Source of the DNA: Sycobia sp. Sy_11
Lineage: Eukaryota > Arthropoda > Insecta > Hymenoptera > Epichrysomallidae
Assembly: GCA_018907035.1 (NCBI GenBank)
Contig: JACCIC010000004.1
Location: 5,904,001 to 5,968,000 of the forward strand
Direction: 5' to 3'
Length of the DNA: 64,000 bases
The notes under the pieces are model-generated. The model saw only the letters and a list, made by a program, of their open reading frames with translations, was not told the origin of the DNA and did not search any database. Position numbers and translations under genes: made by a program. Positions 49,443 through 62,509 of the stretch are shown here, in pieces (position 1 is the stretch's first letter; each line of letters starts with the position of its first letter).

Positions 49443-51170
49443 GAACATCGTTATAGTAGTTTATAATTTGACCATGAATAAACAACTATAGAATCACCAG
49501 AAATAAAATAGAATCATAACCTGTTAAAACATATCGCACACTTACAAGATTCTGCAAATACCGAATCGTACATTTCTAAAGCAACAACGATCAATCACTC
49601 ATATATATATCATAACACCGCTGAAATTTATCACGAATCTTTTTCCTTCAAACACGAGACCTTCAAAACGTCGTACTATAGAACGCATCATTGACGGCCG
49701 TAAACAGATCATAAACGCGTCTGACTCGCGAAGTTACAACGCCGCCCTGCGCGCTTAAAGAAGGGAACGAATTTGCTCGTAAGTTGGAGAAAAGATTGCG
49801 TTACGGCTACTTAGTGCCGCATAAGTTGCGCGGCGCCGCGTTCGTCTTTCGCTTCCACGATTTTCAATATGAAATACCTCGGGAGTTCTGGTAGAAGGTT
49901 ACCGGTTATCAGCTATTAATTTAAAACCATTTTAAAACGCGAAGAGAGCCGCGGTTTACCGTTTACAGATTTTTAGGACTTTTACCACATATATTACACG
50001 CGTATATAATGTACTTATACATACAACACCAGAAATTTGAACTTCTATATATCTAATATGATTTTCATTTTACTTTATGACGTATAATCTAATGGTGGAT
50101 TATGGGTAGCACGTGGAATTACTAATTTCTATAGAGATCGGTATTGAAGTTTTGGGGGCGCTTAGCAGCTGACACGAAAACATTTATATATCTTTGGAAT
50201 GACAATTTTCTTTTTGATTTTTGACAGTCTGCTATTTAGACTAGACATGCATAAGAATATCGAAAATTGTAATCTAGTAGTTTGAAAAAATTATAAAAAT
50301 TTGAGCAATAAATCAAATAAACTGTTATCATTGAGATTACCACTTCTGTTATAGATACGGCAAAACAGAAAAGACCAATTGTATTATTGATAAATAATAC
50401 AGAAAGAGCATCTAAGACTATATAATGCAAGTCATTATAAAGTTATCTCCTTTGGTAAATAAGTAAACTTAGAAAAACATCATCAAAATGATTATAATAC
50501 TCAATGCTTCTTATGCGCCTAATGTTATGTTCGAACGTTACAGGCATGAAAAACTTATATTCTATATAGTAATGATGATTCAATAATTTGTATGTGTACG
50601 ACATCTGCAGAAACGCGCTGTATTATACATTTTTTAAGTCACGTTCTTCTTGCCCATCTTTGATTCTCTCTCTCTCTCTCTCTCTCTGCAAACAAAAATT
50701 ACCGCCCGTGTATTATTTAAGCGATCCACACAGGCACATTATCCGCTACCCACTGTACACGCTATAAAAATAATATATTGAAAGAAAAAATCATCCAAAT
50801 CGGTGTGTGCTTTGAATAAGAATCTTTTAGCTCATCGATTATCCGCACATTCGTTTCCTTCGCCAATTCAATTACAGCTCCCGCAAAAGGTATACTTGTA
50901 CACTCACACACACACACACACATATACACACTAATAGAACGCGAGCCCTTCACATTTATACTCGCACCACATACCAACATGTTTCTCATCGGGGCAAATC
51001 GCCCGCTATCCCGCCCGTCCTGCGCGCGTATATTATAAAATCAGTGTCAAAAAGCAAACAATGGCTCGCCTATAATACACGCGCTAGCCCCGCGATGTTT
51101 TTTGCCCCCGTCGCAAACTACCGCGTATATTATATAGGTCGAAATATATATAGGTGGTCCGGATTTTAAC

Positions 51171-51174
<4 letters not shown>
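49443..51174. other. Gap with a GC-richer patch
   Basis: 49670-49960 is GC-richer. 50760-51120 is mixed, with a (CT)n run at 50666-50687 and a short (CA)n near 50912-50930. No gene recognised. Confidence 0.45.
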
Positions 51175-51228
<54 letters not shown>

Positions 51229-51229
51229 T
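51175..51229. repeat. (GA)n microsatellite
   Basis: About 26 GA units with one GGGA interruption near the end. Confidence 0.95.
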
Positions 51230-51724
51230 ATCCTGACGCGCCCCCCTCCCGCGCCATTTTCGACAGCAATTTTCGCTCCAATTATTATACGTGTATAAAT
51301 AACGGTTCGCATAAAAAAACGTTCTATAATTGCACAGCTCGACGCGGAGGTGTCGATGGCGCCGCGACGCTTGGCCGCATCTATCCGCCTTCTCCGTTCG
51401 ATTCTCTATACTTACAAGTACGTATTATGTGCCCCGATGGAAGCTAGGAAAGCCCGCCCACCCATTGTTCCTTCGCACTTTCCCGGAAAGGACTTTTTTT
51501 TTAACATGCCTTTTTTTAACACCTCGTCCACGTAAGTATATAATAATGCGATGGGCGGTGGTCGCGCGTCGTTTGTGCAAACATCGGCTAATGAGGCCCG
51601 GGGCCCCTTCGCCGAAGAGAGCCCCTCCCCCTCCACCGAACTCCTACTACCGCTTTAACGATTCAATAGACACACGCGCCTTAATATCGACGGCTCCTAT
51701 ATTGCGTGTATATACGGAATATAC

Positions 51725-51729
<5 letters not shown>
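51230..51729. other. GC-rich island
   Basis: CpG-rich DNA with open frames on both strands (51330-51797, 51350-51535, 51412-51636), none with a recognised motif. A T-rich tract at 51495-51520 interrupts it. Confidence 0.4.

Positions 51730-51780
<51 letters not shown>
51730..51780. repeat. (TA)n microsatellite
   Basis: About 25 TA units. Confidence 0.95.
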
Positions 51781-51784
<4 letters not shown>

Positions 51785-51886
51785 GAAGGCCGTTTGATCA
51801 CGCGAGTATTCGAAATTTTGAAAATTTCCACTCCCCACTAACTTCACGCACCCGGTTCGAGGCTCGCGCCTCATATGCGCATCGTT

Positions 51887-51891
<5 letters not shown>

Positions 51892-51930
<39 letters not shown>
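51892..51930. repeat. (TA)n microsatellite
   Basis: About 19 TA units. Confidence 0.95.
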
Positions 51931-51933
<3 letters not shown>

Positions 51934-52420
51934 TTATTTTTTACCGTTTTTTTTCTTTCCATTTCTTGCTAGTTCTCGTGCGCTTATATGCATCGGTGCT
52001 GGCACAAGAAAATCGGCTGTTGTAATATTATAACGCATCGATTATATATATGCGCGCGCGCGTGTGTGTATGTGTGTCTCAGTTTATAGGCATCGGTGAA
52101 AAGCCTGCGCGCGGCGCGCGCCCCAGCTCACGATTGAATTTAAAGGAACGCGCCTGTGATGCGCGCGCCGGCCAACTGTCATTTTTCGCCGGCGCGAGTT
52201 TACGAAGAGGGAGGCGGCGAGACGCTGAGGGCAGCAGGGGCGAGGGGGAGTGAAAGAGGAGCGTGGCAGGCACGCGCCCGCCATCAGCCGCTCGCCTATT
52301 ATAGACGCGTTGCACACACGTTTATTCTCCATATTATAGATCCCCCTCCTTTCCCCCGGCGTGCTACATTGCTGATATGCGTCTTTTCTATGTATATATG
52401 TGCATTCTATCTAGCCATCC

Positions 52421-52424
<4 letters not shown>
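51931..52424. other. GC-rich island
   Basis: 52050-52340 is strongly CpG-rich with a GCGCGCGCGTGTGTG stretch at about 52053-52067. Several overlapping open frames but no domain; possibly a promoter region. Confidence 0.4.

Positions 52425-52462
<38 letters not shown>
52425..52462. repeat. (CT)n microsatellite
   Basis: About 19 CT units. Confidence 0.95.
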
Positions 52463-52467
<5 letters not shown>

Positions 52468-52557
52468 ATCTCTGAAATGCGTGCGTACAATATATGATCC
52501 TTGCGGGCTTTGGGGCTTCGGGCTCCTTATAATATGCGCGCACGCGCTATATATTGC

Positions 52558-52559
<2 letters not shown>

Positions 52560-52618
<59 letters not shown>
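52560..52618. repeat. (TA)n microsatellite
   Basis: About 29 TA units. Confidence 0.95.
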
Positions 52619-52619
<1 letters not shown>

Positions 52620-55160
52620 CTGATTCTCGTTCTCCAAAGATCTGCTGGGCTTGATTGATTACATTCATTTGATAATGAATGCCCCGGCAAATTGGAGGTA
52701 TTTAAATGATATCCGAACCACTGCAGCGACCGATTCAGAGTGATTTTGTTTTTGGGGTCGAGCTCTGTATAACTTTTGCGATTCTCGCTCTTATTATTTG
52801 ATGCGTGCATGCCCATGGGCAGGAAGGGAACGAAATAGAAAAATAGACAGAGAGAGAGAGAGAGAAAGCGATAATGGGATACAAGCTTGGAAAAAAAGTT
52901 ACTTTGACGGACCTTCGAGTTTGCTGGCTAGGAATGAGAAAGAATTCGCTCCATCCATCAAGGGCTATCAGTCTTATTTTGTTCTCATTTCAATTAAAAA
53001 ATATAGTAAAAATAAATTTAAAGAATTGTATAGTTGATAAAAATTTATATTTCACTGTTTTAACTTTCACATCTTCAAAATTCCTACGTAAAAGGCCAAA
53101 ATATATTTAAGAACCATTAAAGAATGCAGATTCTTTGAAAACAGATCAAAAACACGATTTACTGGGTAAATTCAATGGTAAATTATACTGTCACACTACT
53201 TTCAATTGAGATTCTTCCCAAATCTATATAAGTATGGTATTTGATTTGTATTAAACATGAAACTGTTGTTCCTTAGGAATCAGGAGGGTCATTTCTGTAA
53301 TTGTTTGTCTCACAAGAAGAATATTTTGCCAGATCACAAATCCTTACATTTAACAAATAAAAAACAATTGATTTTTTCCAATTTTTTGATCTATCATAAT
53401 AGCTGTAGGATAATTTAAATCAGCGTTGTAAGTAAATCTTCATAAAACCCGTGTCGAGAAATGAGACCTTCTACACGCATAAAAATTCTAAGTAAAACAA
53501 AAAATACAAAGTAAACAGTGAGCGAACATAGTTAATTTTCTAACTTATTTTATTCAATAAATTTGAAAATATCACAAATTTTAAGAAACATCTTTGGATT
53601 TTATATGAAATCAAATTTGGTAGACAAACATGTAAATATTTCAGGATTCCATACTTGAATTCTAAAGGAATAGTCTCGGTTCTACAGCCCTTTAACCAAT
53701 TAAATTATTAATAACAATTTATCTGCCATATTTTTTTCGAATTGCAGTCTGTAAGTCTGTGTTCAGAAGATGAAAATGTATTTGAGAAACCTTCTATCGT
53801 CATTCTATGTCGTTTGAATAAGCCGCAAAACTCGAATATATAAGCATAAAACTGTTACATTTTAGTCCTTTTAGCACTATTACAAACTAGTTTAACTCTG
53901 ATTTGAAAATGTGAATTCGCAAATAATTTGTAACAAATTTGTAATAAATTTTTACTGGATTGAAAGGCACCCTGTTCGAAAGTCTGAATTTGGAGATCTT
54001 CGAAAAATTTTAAAGCGGTGAAGACGTTCATCAAAAAAGAACGTTTTTTATTTAACACAAAATTTTGCAGAAATAATGATACCAATAAATTATATCTTAG
54101 TATTTGAAACCGAAATGGGATATTTGGATATCAAAAATAAATCTAAATTTTTTAATAAAAGATCATACGAGATTTTATCATACATTTATATGTATTTATA
54201 CATTTATATTTATATGAATACATTTTTCCCCAATATTTTATTGCATATTTAGTTGTATAAAATCAACTGACAAATTAAACACTTAACTTATTCAAATTTG
54301 GGAAAATTTCGCGAAACGCTCAAGTGTGCTCGAAAGCTGTGTATGTCGTTCTTGTTATATGTTTATCAATTTGAGCTGTAGTTGTTTCTTAATCCATGTC
54401 GGGCAACATTGCTACGGGCCACGTATAATTCATACGAAAAAGTACATTGTTATACGGAAAATTAGTGTAAAACTGCGTTTATTCAAATTTACAAGTGTTG
54501 TTTTCTTATCACGGCATAAGAGTAATTTTTTTTATTTATTTTTCTTTTTATTCATGCCAAACAATATAAAGAAAGTTAGAAAACTGATAAAATTGAAAAG
54601 TTGTATAGCTTATTAACACAGTACAATAACAAAATGAACCCCGCGTCTCAGCGGCCGTTCCGAGTCTCATTTTTAGACTCGCGCCAAGTGTTGGCGATAT
54701 GCGATTACCTGCGCGTAACAGCGTATGCGTGTATATGAAGCGGGAAGAAATCGAAAGTAAAAGTAAAAGTAAAAGTGAAAAGGGCTATTGGAGCTCGAGT
54801 ACTTCCGCACCAGCGAAAACTTTGCGACATTAAAAAAAAAAATTGATTGAAATTCAGCTTTATATATAATTACGTTAAACAGGTCCAGCATAATTCTTTT
54901 GTAAGGATGCTAAGAGGGAATTTTCAATTTATTTATATAATTATATTGGACATGCATTATGATAAAATATAACGGTTTCTTGTTACGTAAGGTACGATAT
55001 AACTGTTTTTTCTTTGCTTGATATTATAGTCATCTTATTCGGATTAGTACTTTAGCATAATAATAACGAAGGGCATTTTTCGTAACAGAATATAGAGATA
55101 ATAATGTAATTATAATCTCAATTATAATGTTGCCGAACTTTATTAGGCTTATAGGGTCAC
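52619..55160. other. Mostly AT-rich gap
   Basis: No gene found. Contains an AAAGTA hexamer repeat at 54754-54781 and a short GA run at 52850-52865. Confidence 0.5.
54754..54781. repeat. (AAAGTA)n hexamer repeat
   Basis: About four and a half units, the last with a G for A change. Confidence 0.85.
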
Positions 55161-55481
55161 GGAGACGGCTGAAGATTTATTGAAAGGAGGCACATGGCCG
55201 TGAATGGACAACGGCGCAGCGACGTCCGCCACGTCGCCGTTTCGTAAACAACGGCCATCAACCGCTTGCCGTTACCGAAAATTTTTATTCCGCTCGTACT
55301 TTACGATCATCATCCAGCGACAATGACGGGACTTGCGCTTTCCTTAGACGATGCAGCTATGGTATAGAGGCCTTTTTGTCCAAGCCTCGTTAATACCGAG
55401 TCTTCATCGTCATCGCACTCATAACAGTGCGCCCTTGACGGACGTAAATTTTAAATATTTTTAAAAAATTAATAAAATATT
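55161..55481. other. GC-richer segment upstream of an exon-like patch
   Basis: CG-containing, balanced composition (55165-55440), without a coding frame I can support. Could be the regulatory or upstream part of the following patch. Confidence 0.35.
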
Positions 55482-55483
55482 AT

Positions 55484-55690
55484 GTGGTCGGAGGCATTCT
55501 TTATGACAACTTTTGCCACGATCTTCGTGACTCGCCTTACCTGCGCAACGCGGCTGCTCACTCAGAAACGCGCGAATCGTTATTTACGTGGCTTACACTT
55601 CGTGAAGATGTCGAACAATCCCCACGCCCGGATTTTCTCTCAGCTATTCTGGAAATTTACATATCAGTACCTTGTCTTTCAGCTTTTTGA
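55484..55690 (+). CDS. Exon-like coding patch, unknown
   Basis: The frame encodes a balanced, protein-like stretch with motifs DNFCHDLRDSPYLRN and AHSETRESLFTWLTLREDVE, followed by a hydrophobic end before TGA. Codon choice looks non-random compared with AT noise. An overlapping frame from the ATG at 55482 is also open but has a less natural composition. No splice acceptor is obvious, and no family is recognised. It might be one exon of a larger gene or a fragment of an old element. Confidence 0.3.
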   Translation: MVGGILYDNFCHDLRDSPYLRNAAAHSETRESLFTWLTLREDVEQSPRPDFLSAILEIYISVPCLSAF

Positions 55691-56319
55691 TACGTATTTT
55701 TTTAAACTATGATTCTTTATCAAGGTAGATTCTAATCCTTCCACCGATTTTAGGTATATAAAAAATTGCTAAATAGTAGGTGTGTGTCTGTGTGTATGTG
55801 TGTGTGTGTGTGTGTGTGGATGTGGATGTGGGCGTGTTTCATTAAAATTGATTAAACTTTATAGTAATAGAAAGACATAGTTAAGTTAGAATAAATTTTA
55901 CTAGAAATAATAAAAATTCTATGAAACATTATGGTATAGGTATAGAAATTTTTTTCCACATAAAGACAGAAGATGTATAGGGTGTATATAACTGTATATG
56001 GATGAAATTATTTTTTTTTACCAAGAATAACGTATTCTTGACGAGCAAAATTAAAAAATATTCAAATTCGTAGATCCTGGCGAAACCCTAGAAAAAAATA
56101 TCAACACAAGAAAAAATACCTGGAATTATATATTGTGTCTACCCGCGTGAAAAAACTGTATTATATCTCATTTCTGTTTAATATATCTTGCCCGAATTTC
56201 ATAATAAATTGCGATATTACATTATATATCTCACAAGTATTTGATCATTATAATTTTCATATATATAACTATATTATCTAACAATTTATCTCGTATACAC
56301 ATGCGTAAAACTGTACGGG
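55691..56319. other. AT-rich gap with GT repeat
   Basis: An imperfect (GT)n lies at 55781-55819, followed by GATGTG variants. No gene. Confidence 0.5.
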
Positions 56320-57035
56320 CCCATCGCCTATTACGCGCAGCAAAACCTGCCGGGAGTAAAAAAAAGCTTAAATGCATTCTTTGAAATTCTCACACTTGCG
56401 TATACACGTATACCCCTTTTGCACCTGCACCTCGTCAGCGACATCTCGAAAGGAAAATTAAGCCTTCTGGATACATCACCTGGCACTTTTGAATATATTA
56501 TGACCGCCCGGTCGCAGAAGTTGCGCGCCACCTTCTCTCGAGTCTTTCGGCGCGAGCGCCCAGAATCCGCGAAAACGAGAGCAGCGACGTCGAATCGCGG
56601 TGTCATATAGGTTAGCATATGGGGCATGTACGCGTCAGTAGTAACACCGCGCGCAGAAACGTGCCTCGCTTGGATTATTATCTGTGTTGCACGGGTTCCC
56701 GCATAAATACATTACAGCGTTTACACCTCTACGCCTTCGTGTGGCCGAAAGCTGCGCTCGAGGGACAGAGAAAGACCGAGTCCGTGCCCGTCTCTTCGCG
56801 CCTCTCTGCTCCTCAACCCCAGTATTTTTCTCGCACGAGGACGTATCTGCGTATACTGTACACGCATATAGGACAAGCGGGCGTAACTTGCAATAATTCG
56901 TCTCCCGGCGAAAGAAGGCGAGAGAAAGGTTGAAAGCGTGCTCATTATTACGTAGGGTGGGCGTTGTGACGGGAGATGATATCGTATGAAAGTACTTTTG
57001 GTCTTCTTTTAATACACCTACGTGTGTTCGTGTGT

Positions 57036-57038
<3 letters not shown>
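56320..57038. other. GC-rich island
   Basis: Balanced to GC-rich DNA with several overlapping frames on both strands (56331-56627, 56419-56610, 56619-56933, 56721-56945). None shows a domain, so no strand can be preferred. Confidence 0.4.

Positions 57039-57094
<56 letters not shown>
57039..57094. repeat. (GT)n microsatellite
   Basis: About 28 GT units, preceded by two GTGTTC variants. Confidence 0.95.
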
Positions 57095-57096
<2 letters not shown>

Positions 57097-58457
57097 CCCA
57101 CGGGGGCGAATGCGTAGATACGTATAATAAGAATTATTCTCGATAGACCGTTACGAATTTCGTGCCGGTCGCATAATATACGCGTACATCTCCATGTACC
57201 TATTATATTATAATATGCATTGACGCGTGATTATGTCCGTTATACCGCACTGAAGCATTTCTATTTTTTCGATTGAAACTATCTAATAAATACGAGAATA
57301 CGTTTTGTTCAAATACGTTCTGGCACATTTACTCGATTTAGATTGTCTCAAGATATGGTACTTTATGCGGTTTCGGTACATTTCATTATACATACATATA
57401 GAGATCTAGTATACCATGTCGAATTAAATTGCTTCTTATGTTCTATAATAGATATTTTTTCCTTCGTATATAGACTTTTTAGCTTTCATTTAAGGTTAGT
57501 TTCTTAAAATTGTACTCTAATGTTTGTATATAGTATATCAATATTTTATTATAACTTTTATTTGGAGTTTTCTTCGTAAAAAGCAATAAAAAAGCACTTG
57601 TACGTCATAGAAGTAATTATTGAAATAAAAATACTATATTAATAATGAAAAATATAATGTAATTGTAGTAAGATGGCTTCATCGCCTAGGATCGTATTTT
57701 GCAGCTATTGGCTCAATTTTTCATGTGATTAAAATAAAACAGTATCAAGCCTTTTGTGTTATTGGTAGCTAACTCGCTTACCATTGTTTTAATACCATTA
57801 TTCTGCTTTTAAATGGATCCATCGAAAAAAAATCAAAATGCTTCTTCTTATCACGCAATTCTGGGTGAACTGTGCATTTCATTACGTCAAACGCCGCTTA
57901 CCATCTCGCTTCGTATTTTGCAATTTTCTTTACGAATTTTTGTTCGGCAAAAATTGTAACCGTACTACTTTTTTTCTCTTGACGATAGCTGTCTTGTTTA
58001 ACAATAATTCTTCATCCACATTGCTTCACAATTGTTTAAAAGAGAAAAATCTTCGTATTATGGCTGTCAACTGGGACTCTACTCAGTCTACAATTTGTTA
58101 TAAATTCTTGTAACTTATTTAAAACAGCAATTTCAATACCTTTAATTTTGTCATTGAAAATTGAGTGATGAAATTTTCAATATTACACTTTGAACGCGAC
58201 GTGATAGAGATTGTTATAGTGAATATATTGATACATATTATACATATTAATAGTTGTCGACAATGACCACATATTTTATATAAAGTAGCATCCGACAACA
58301 ATCTATTTAGAATAAACGTTGCGTCAATAGGTAGAAAAATGAAGCGCAAAATGAAATTTTCTCGCAACATCTGTATAGTCAATCACCCCCGTCTCACCCC
58401 CCTTGTCGACTATAATAGAATCATCATCGCTAGTCGACCACGCAAGTTCCGCAACAC

Positions 58458-58459
<2 letters not shown>
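57095..58459. other. AT-rich gap
   Basis: No supported gene. The frame 57838-58113 starts with ATG but is rich in Phe/Leu/Asn, typical of AT-rich noise. Confidence 0.45.

Positions 58460-58513
<54 letters not shown>
58460..58513. repeat. (TA)n microsatellite
   Basis: About 27 TA units. Confidence 0.95.
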
Positions 58514-58517
<4 letters not shown>

Positions 58518-58804
58518 CGGTATATGTATATCCTTCGGCGCCTGCACGCACCGAGATGCCCAGACGACGCGACGAGCGACGCGACGCGAGAGCATCGTGG
58601 GCTTGCATGTGTGTGTGTGTGTACGTATATAGCTCGACGTTAAATTTCTGACGGGGAGCAGGAACGGCGCGCGTCGGGGGCGCGGGTGGCGATGCGCGGC
58701 GGCGGCAAGGTTGCTGTATTAGTGGGCGGTGCAGAACCGCAGGCCGTTTGTTTTATCGTTCGCGGGGCTTTGTCGGCCCATCAGCGCGCGAGGACCACCC
58801 CAGG

Positions 58805-58812
<8 letters not shown>

Positions 58813-58848
<36 letters not shown>
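58813..58848. repeat. (CT)n microsatellite
   Basis: About 18 CT units. Confidence 0.95.
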
Positions 58849-58851
<3 letters not shown>

Positions 58852-59120
58852 CTCGCTCTACCTCTCCCGCGCTCCCTCCTCCTCGCGACTTTTCCGCGTC
58901 TCTCTTTCGCCCCCTCCTCGGCGCGTCCGATGCGCCCGGGCGTCTGACGATGATGCGCCCCAGCGCGCCGCGCAGCCTCTTCCGCGCGGCGAATCGAATT
59001 TGACGGGGGCTCCACGAATCGTCGCTTCGACTCTTCTCTGCTATATATACATACAGACACATTACATTCAAGGACACAATCGGTGCAGCACAGCTTCCCA
59101 TGATGGTCCTTTCTCTTCCC

Positions 59121-59123
<3 letters not shown>

Positions 59124-59151
<28 letters not shown>
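59124..59151. repeat. (CT)n microsatellite
   Basis: About 14 CT units. Confidence 0.95.
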
Positions 59152-59270
59152 GTTGTCCTTGCTGTGGTGCACCGCGACGGCTATAAGTAAGAGGAGCCGA
59201 GAGGGGGGGGGGGGCGTTGCTCGCTGGAAGGAGAAAGACAGCTCGAAAAGTAAGCTTGTTGACATCCAAT

Positions 59271-60355
59271 ATATATATAATGAGTGGATGGTCTGGTGAA
59301 GGAGCAGAAAGCCGACGAAATAATTGGTTTGAAAACGAGGACGACAGACTCGGATGATTTCTTATGACAATAATAAGAATAACCAGAAAAATGATTAAGA
59401 TATTATATTCGAATTATGGTCTATTCAAAAATTTTCTACCTACCTAATATATTGCCTATTTTGCCAACAATTCGAGGAAACAAAATATTAATCGTATGCT
59501 AATGTCATTTTCCCCAAAATAGTTTTTTTGATAATAAACGTATATAGTGTTTAACTTATTATAAACTTATTATAAATGTATTACATATACTTATCATAAA
59601 CTTTTCATGATAGGTGTATACAGATGTGCGATTTTCTCGGTTATTCGACGGGGAATTAAATTATAAATATAAAAATAGCGATTTTTTATTTTTTTTTTAT
59701 TTTTTAATCGTATTGGATACCATATAGATGGAATCAGCTCAATTAATTCTCAAGTAACTAAAAATGTTGAAAAATCGTTTAAAGAAGGTAAGTGTTATCC
59801 CTTTACAATTGTATAGTATTATTACGGTGTATTTGCTATTAACCTAATTTTTTATATAACTTCAAATTCTTCAACAAAATATAATATTTAAGAAGTTGTT
59901 TGATGTAGATATAATAAGAAAATGAAACGGACTTGTACAATAATGTATTAGCTGGAAATAATAATTAATAAATATGACAAATCCCGTTTTCTGTAAATAA
60001 CGAAACTAAACAAATACCGCCAAGTTGAAATGTAGGAATTGCAATCCTTAATTTTTAATTTTACAATTTTATTTTTACAATAATTTTATTCATTTTTCTT
60101 ACCGAATACGAAAACGCTTTATTTATGAAACAAGAGGTTTGCAGTCTTTATAACGAGGTTTGTAAAGAAGCCTTTTTGTACTAGGTAAGGATGATTATAT
60201 TTTTTTTATGAGAACCGCAATCAAGCGGTGGAGGTGCGATTTGTAAGTTAGAATAAGGAAAAAGTAAAAACGCACTTTGTTCCTCATATATTCGGCATCG
60301 GAATTAAAAGGAGAGATTTTGTTAAATAAATAAATTAAAAACACAGCGAAAATGG
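59271..60355. other. AT-rich gap
   Basis: No gene or element recognised. Confidence 0.5.
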
Positions 60356-60427
60356 TCGAATTTCTTCAAATGTAACTTATAACATTACCGATCGAATTTC
60401 TTCAAATGCAACTTCTAGTATTACCAG
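60356..60427. repeat. Two-copy tandem repeat, 36 bp
   Basis: TCGAATTTCTTCAAATG begins at 60356 and again at 60392; each copy continues with YAACTT and ends in TATTACCGA-like sequence. Confidence 0.8.
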
Positions 60428-61028
60428 AATGAATCTACTTATAAATTTTGTCAGACTTAAGAAAACTGTTTAAAAATTTACTATATATATATATATATGT
60501 GTGTGTGTGTATTTATGTATTATATGTAAGCATATCAAAATTTAAGGCAATGGATCCATAATGGGCTATACCTGCCAATGTTTGGCAAAATAATTTTTTC
60601 AAGAATAGTTTATGTTCGGATATCATTAGACAGTTCCTCTGCACTAGATTTTTTCAAGTTCGGATCAGCTGATTATATACATAGTATTTTGAATATACAC
60701 GTACCTAGAATATATATATATATACACGGACGAATAAGCAATACATATACGTCAGTAGAGACAGAATTGAGCGGACAATATTGTATAATCTCCGAGTTCC
60801 AGAAAATCCAAAGAAATCCATATTATACATACCCGCACGATTACGAATAAATTGGTGGAAAAAATCGATATGGGGCAAGTGAACCATACGGTCTCCCTCC
60901 CCCTCCGCCAAACGATTGATCGTCAGTTTATTATTATTACCAAGTGAACAAAGAAGATTTCATATATAGATATGAGATACACACGTGTGCACTTACTATA
61001 TTTACTCGTGCAAAGGACCTCGCATCGT

Positions 61029-61036
<8 letters not shown>
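60428..61036. other. Gap without a gene
   Basis: Short TA and GT runs near 60480-60510. The frames at 60578-60850 and 60705-60911 have no motif. Confidence 0.45.
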
Positions 61037-61076
<40 letters not shown>

Positions 61077-61098
61077 TGTGTGTGTGTGTGTGTGTGTA
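61037..61098. repeat. Compound (TA)n-(GT)n microsatellite
   Basis: TA units from about 61037 to 61072, then GT units from about 61076 to 61098. Confidence 0.95.
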
Positions 61099-61640
61099 TA
61101 GATGGCCGAGGACAAGGAATGCGGCCACCGTGTCGCGCCGAGACGTCTCGACGGCGCGGGCGAACATCATCGGGACACACTGACATAGTTAATACACCCG
61201 ATTGCACGAGGTTACACCGGTGTAGGGTGCCAGTATTACCTGGTATTACGTTGCATCGGAGCTTGCAGACATGGGCAGACTATATATATATATATTATAT
61301 TATATGAGCGCATATAGAACGTATAGGTGTGTACCTGCTAAAGGCCCGTGCGACTTATTGGTGTCGCATTACGTCCTCCGAAAATTTCGCGTATTACCAA
61401 TCTTGCCTGCGAGTGTGTGCGCGCGGGCGCGCATGCGTACCATTCTCTCTCCGTCGCCTATATATATTATGCACTCCGTTGAAGTTCATGCACAGCCGAA
61501 ATTGCAAATTCGACGCTCACGATAATATAATTGGAGATGCGCGAAACTTTGTCGCTCGTCACTTCGTTCGTTTTGTACGCCGCTTACTCGGGATGAAATT
61601 TTACGCCAGCAAGGATTGGCTAGAATTTATCGCTTCTATA
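61099..61640. other. GC-richer island
   Basis: CpG-containing DNA with frames 60972-61307 and 61329-61763 on the plus strand. Composition from about 61330 to 61620 is balanced but no domain is recognised. Confidence 0.35.
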
Positions 61641-62509
61641 TATATACTTCAAGCCGGTTATATATTTTTTAACGACTTTTATTTGTGCGCGTATGTGTGT
61701 ACATTAATACGATTATCATACTATATTTATCTTACTATATCTATATACTATTTTATAATATAGGGGAATACATATAATTAATATAATACCATTTACCTAC
61801 AATTTCAGTTTTTGACGCAGAATTACGTCTTTGATGACTTTGGTGACTATTCGACAAACGGACATAAAAGTTGACGAGTTTTCAGTATTCGAACACGAGT
61901 CGCATACTAATTTTAACGGCCTTATATAACAAAAATAATTTCCAGAATCGCTCGAGGCGTTAGCAATTGTGTGACCGAATTCTCTTTATAGTTACTTACG
62001 CAATTTATTTCGGAAAATTGCTTGTAGATGATATTGGTAATCAGAGCTTTAAAAACTTAAGTATAAAAATTTTCACGAAAAAGTGGCTGCTTTTCAGAAG
62101 TGTGCCATTTTCTTCCTATGCGAATCTAAAATTAGTTATATCCTGCAAAATGTTTAAAATAACTCTCGAAGTCTTTTCTTGTATGTCGAATCAAATATTA
62201 CTTTGCAAATCGACAAATTTCCAGACTTTGAGTTGAAAATTGAACTCCGTCGGTATTTCTAATATTCCGTATGTCTGAATAGAAAATAAAATTCGATACA
62301 TGCTGATTTTTATATATAATGCTTTTATATATAATGTAGTTTGTACGTGATACTGATTAAGAAAGTATGTGAATTAATCTGAATGATATGCAGAAAAAAA
62401 TTAATTAATTTTTTTTCTTGTCAGCCATCTAGAATTTCTTCTTTAAATATTAAGATTTTATACATATATTGACTGCTGTGAATTAAAATGAGCAAATATC
62501 ATTATCGTT
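61641..62509. other. AT-rich gap
   Basis: No gene; the frame 61967-62236 shows no motif. Confidence 0.5.

Larger units (their letters stand above)
58514..59270. other. CpG-rich island with two CT arrays
   Basis: Strongly CpG-rich, with (CT)n at 58813-58848 and 59124-59151 and a G13 run near 59202-59214. Long frames on both strands (58748-59299 plus, 58847-59269 minus) are driven by CT/GA repeats and GC bias. The paired CT tracts may be GAGA-factor sites in a promoter. Confidence 0.45.

Noticed and set aside
57838..58113. 91-residue plus frame starting with ATG
   Set aside because: Composition is typical of AT-rich noise; no motif and no signal for transcription.
58748..59299. 183-residue plus frame
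   Set aside because: Ser-Leu runs from (CT)n arrays; antisense frame is equally long.
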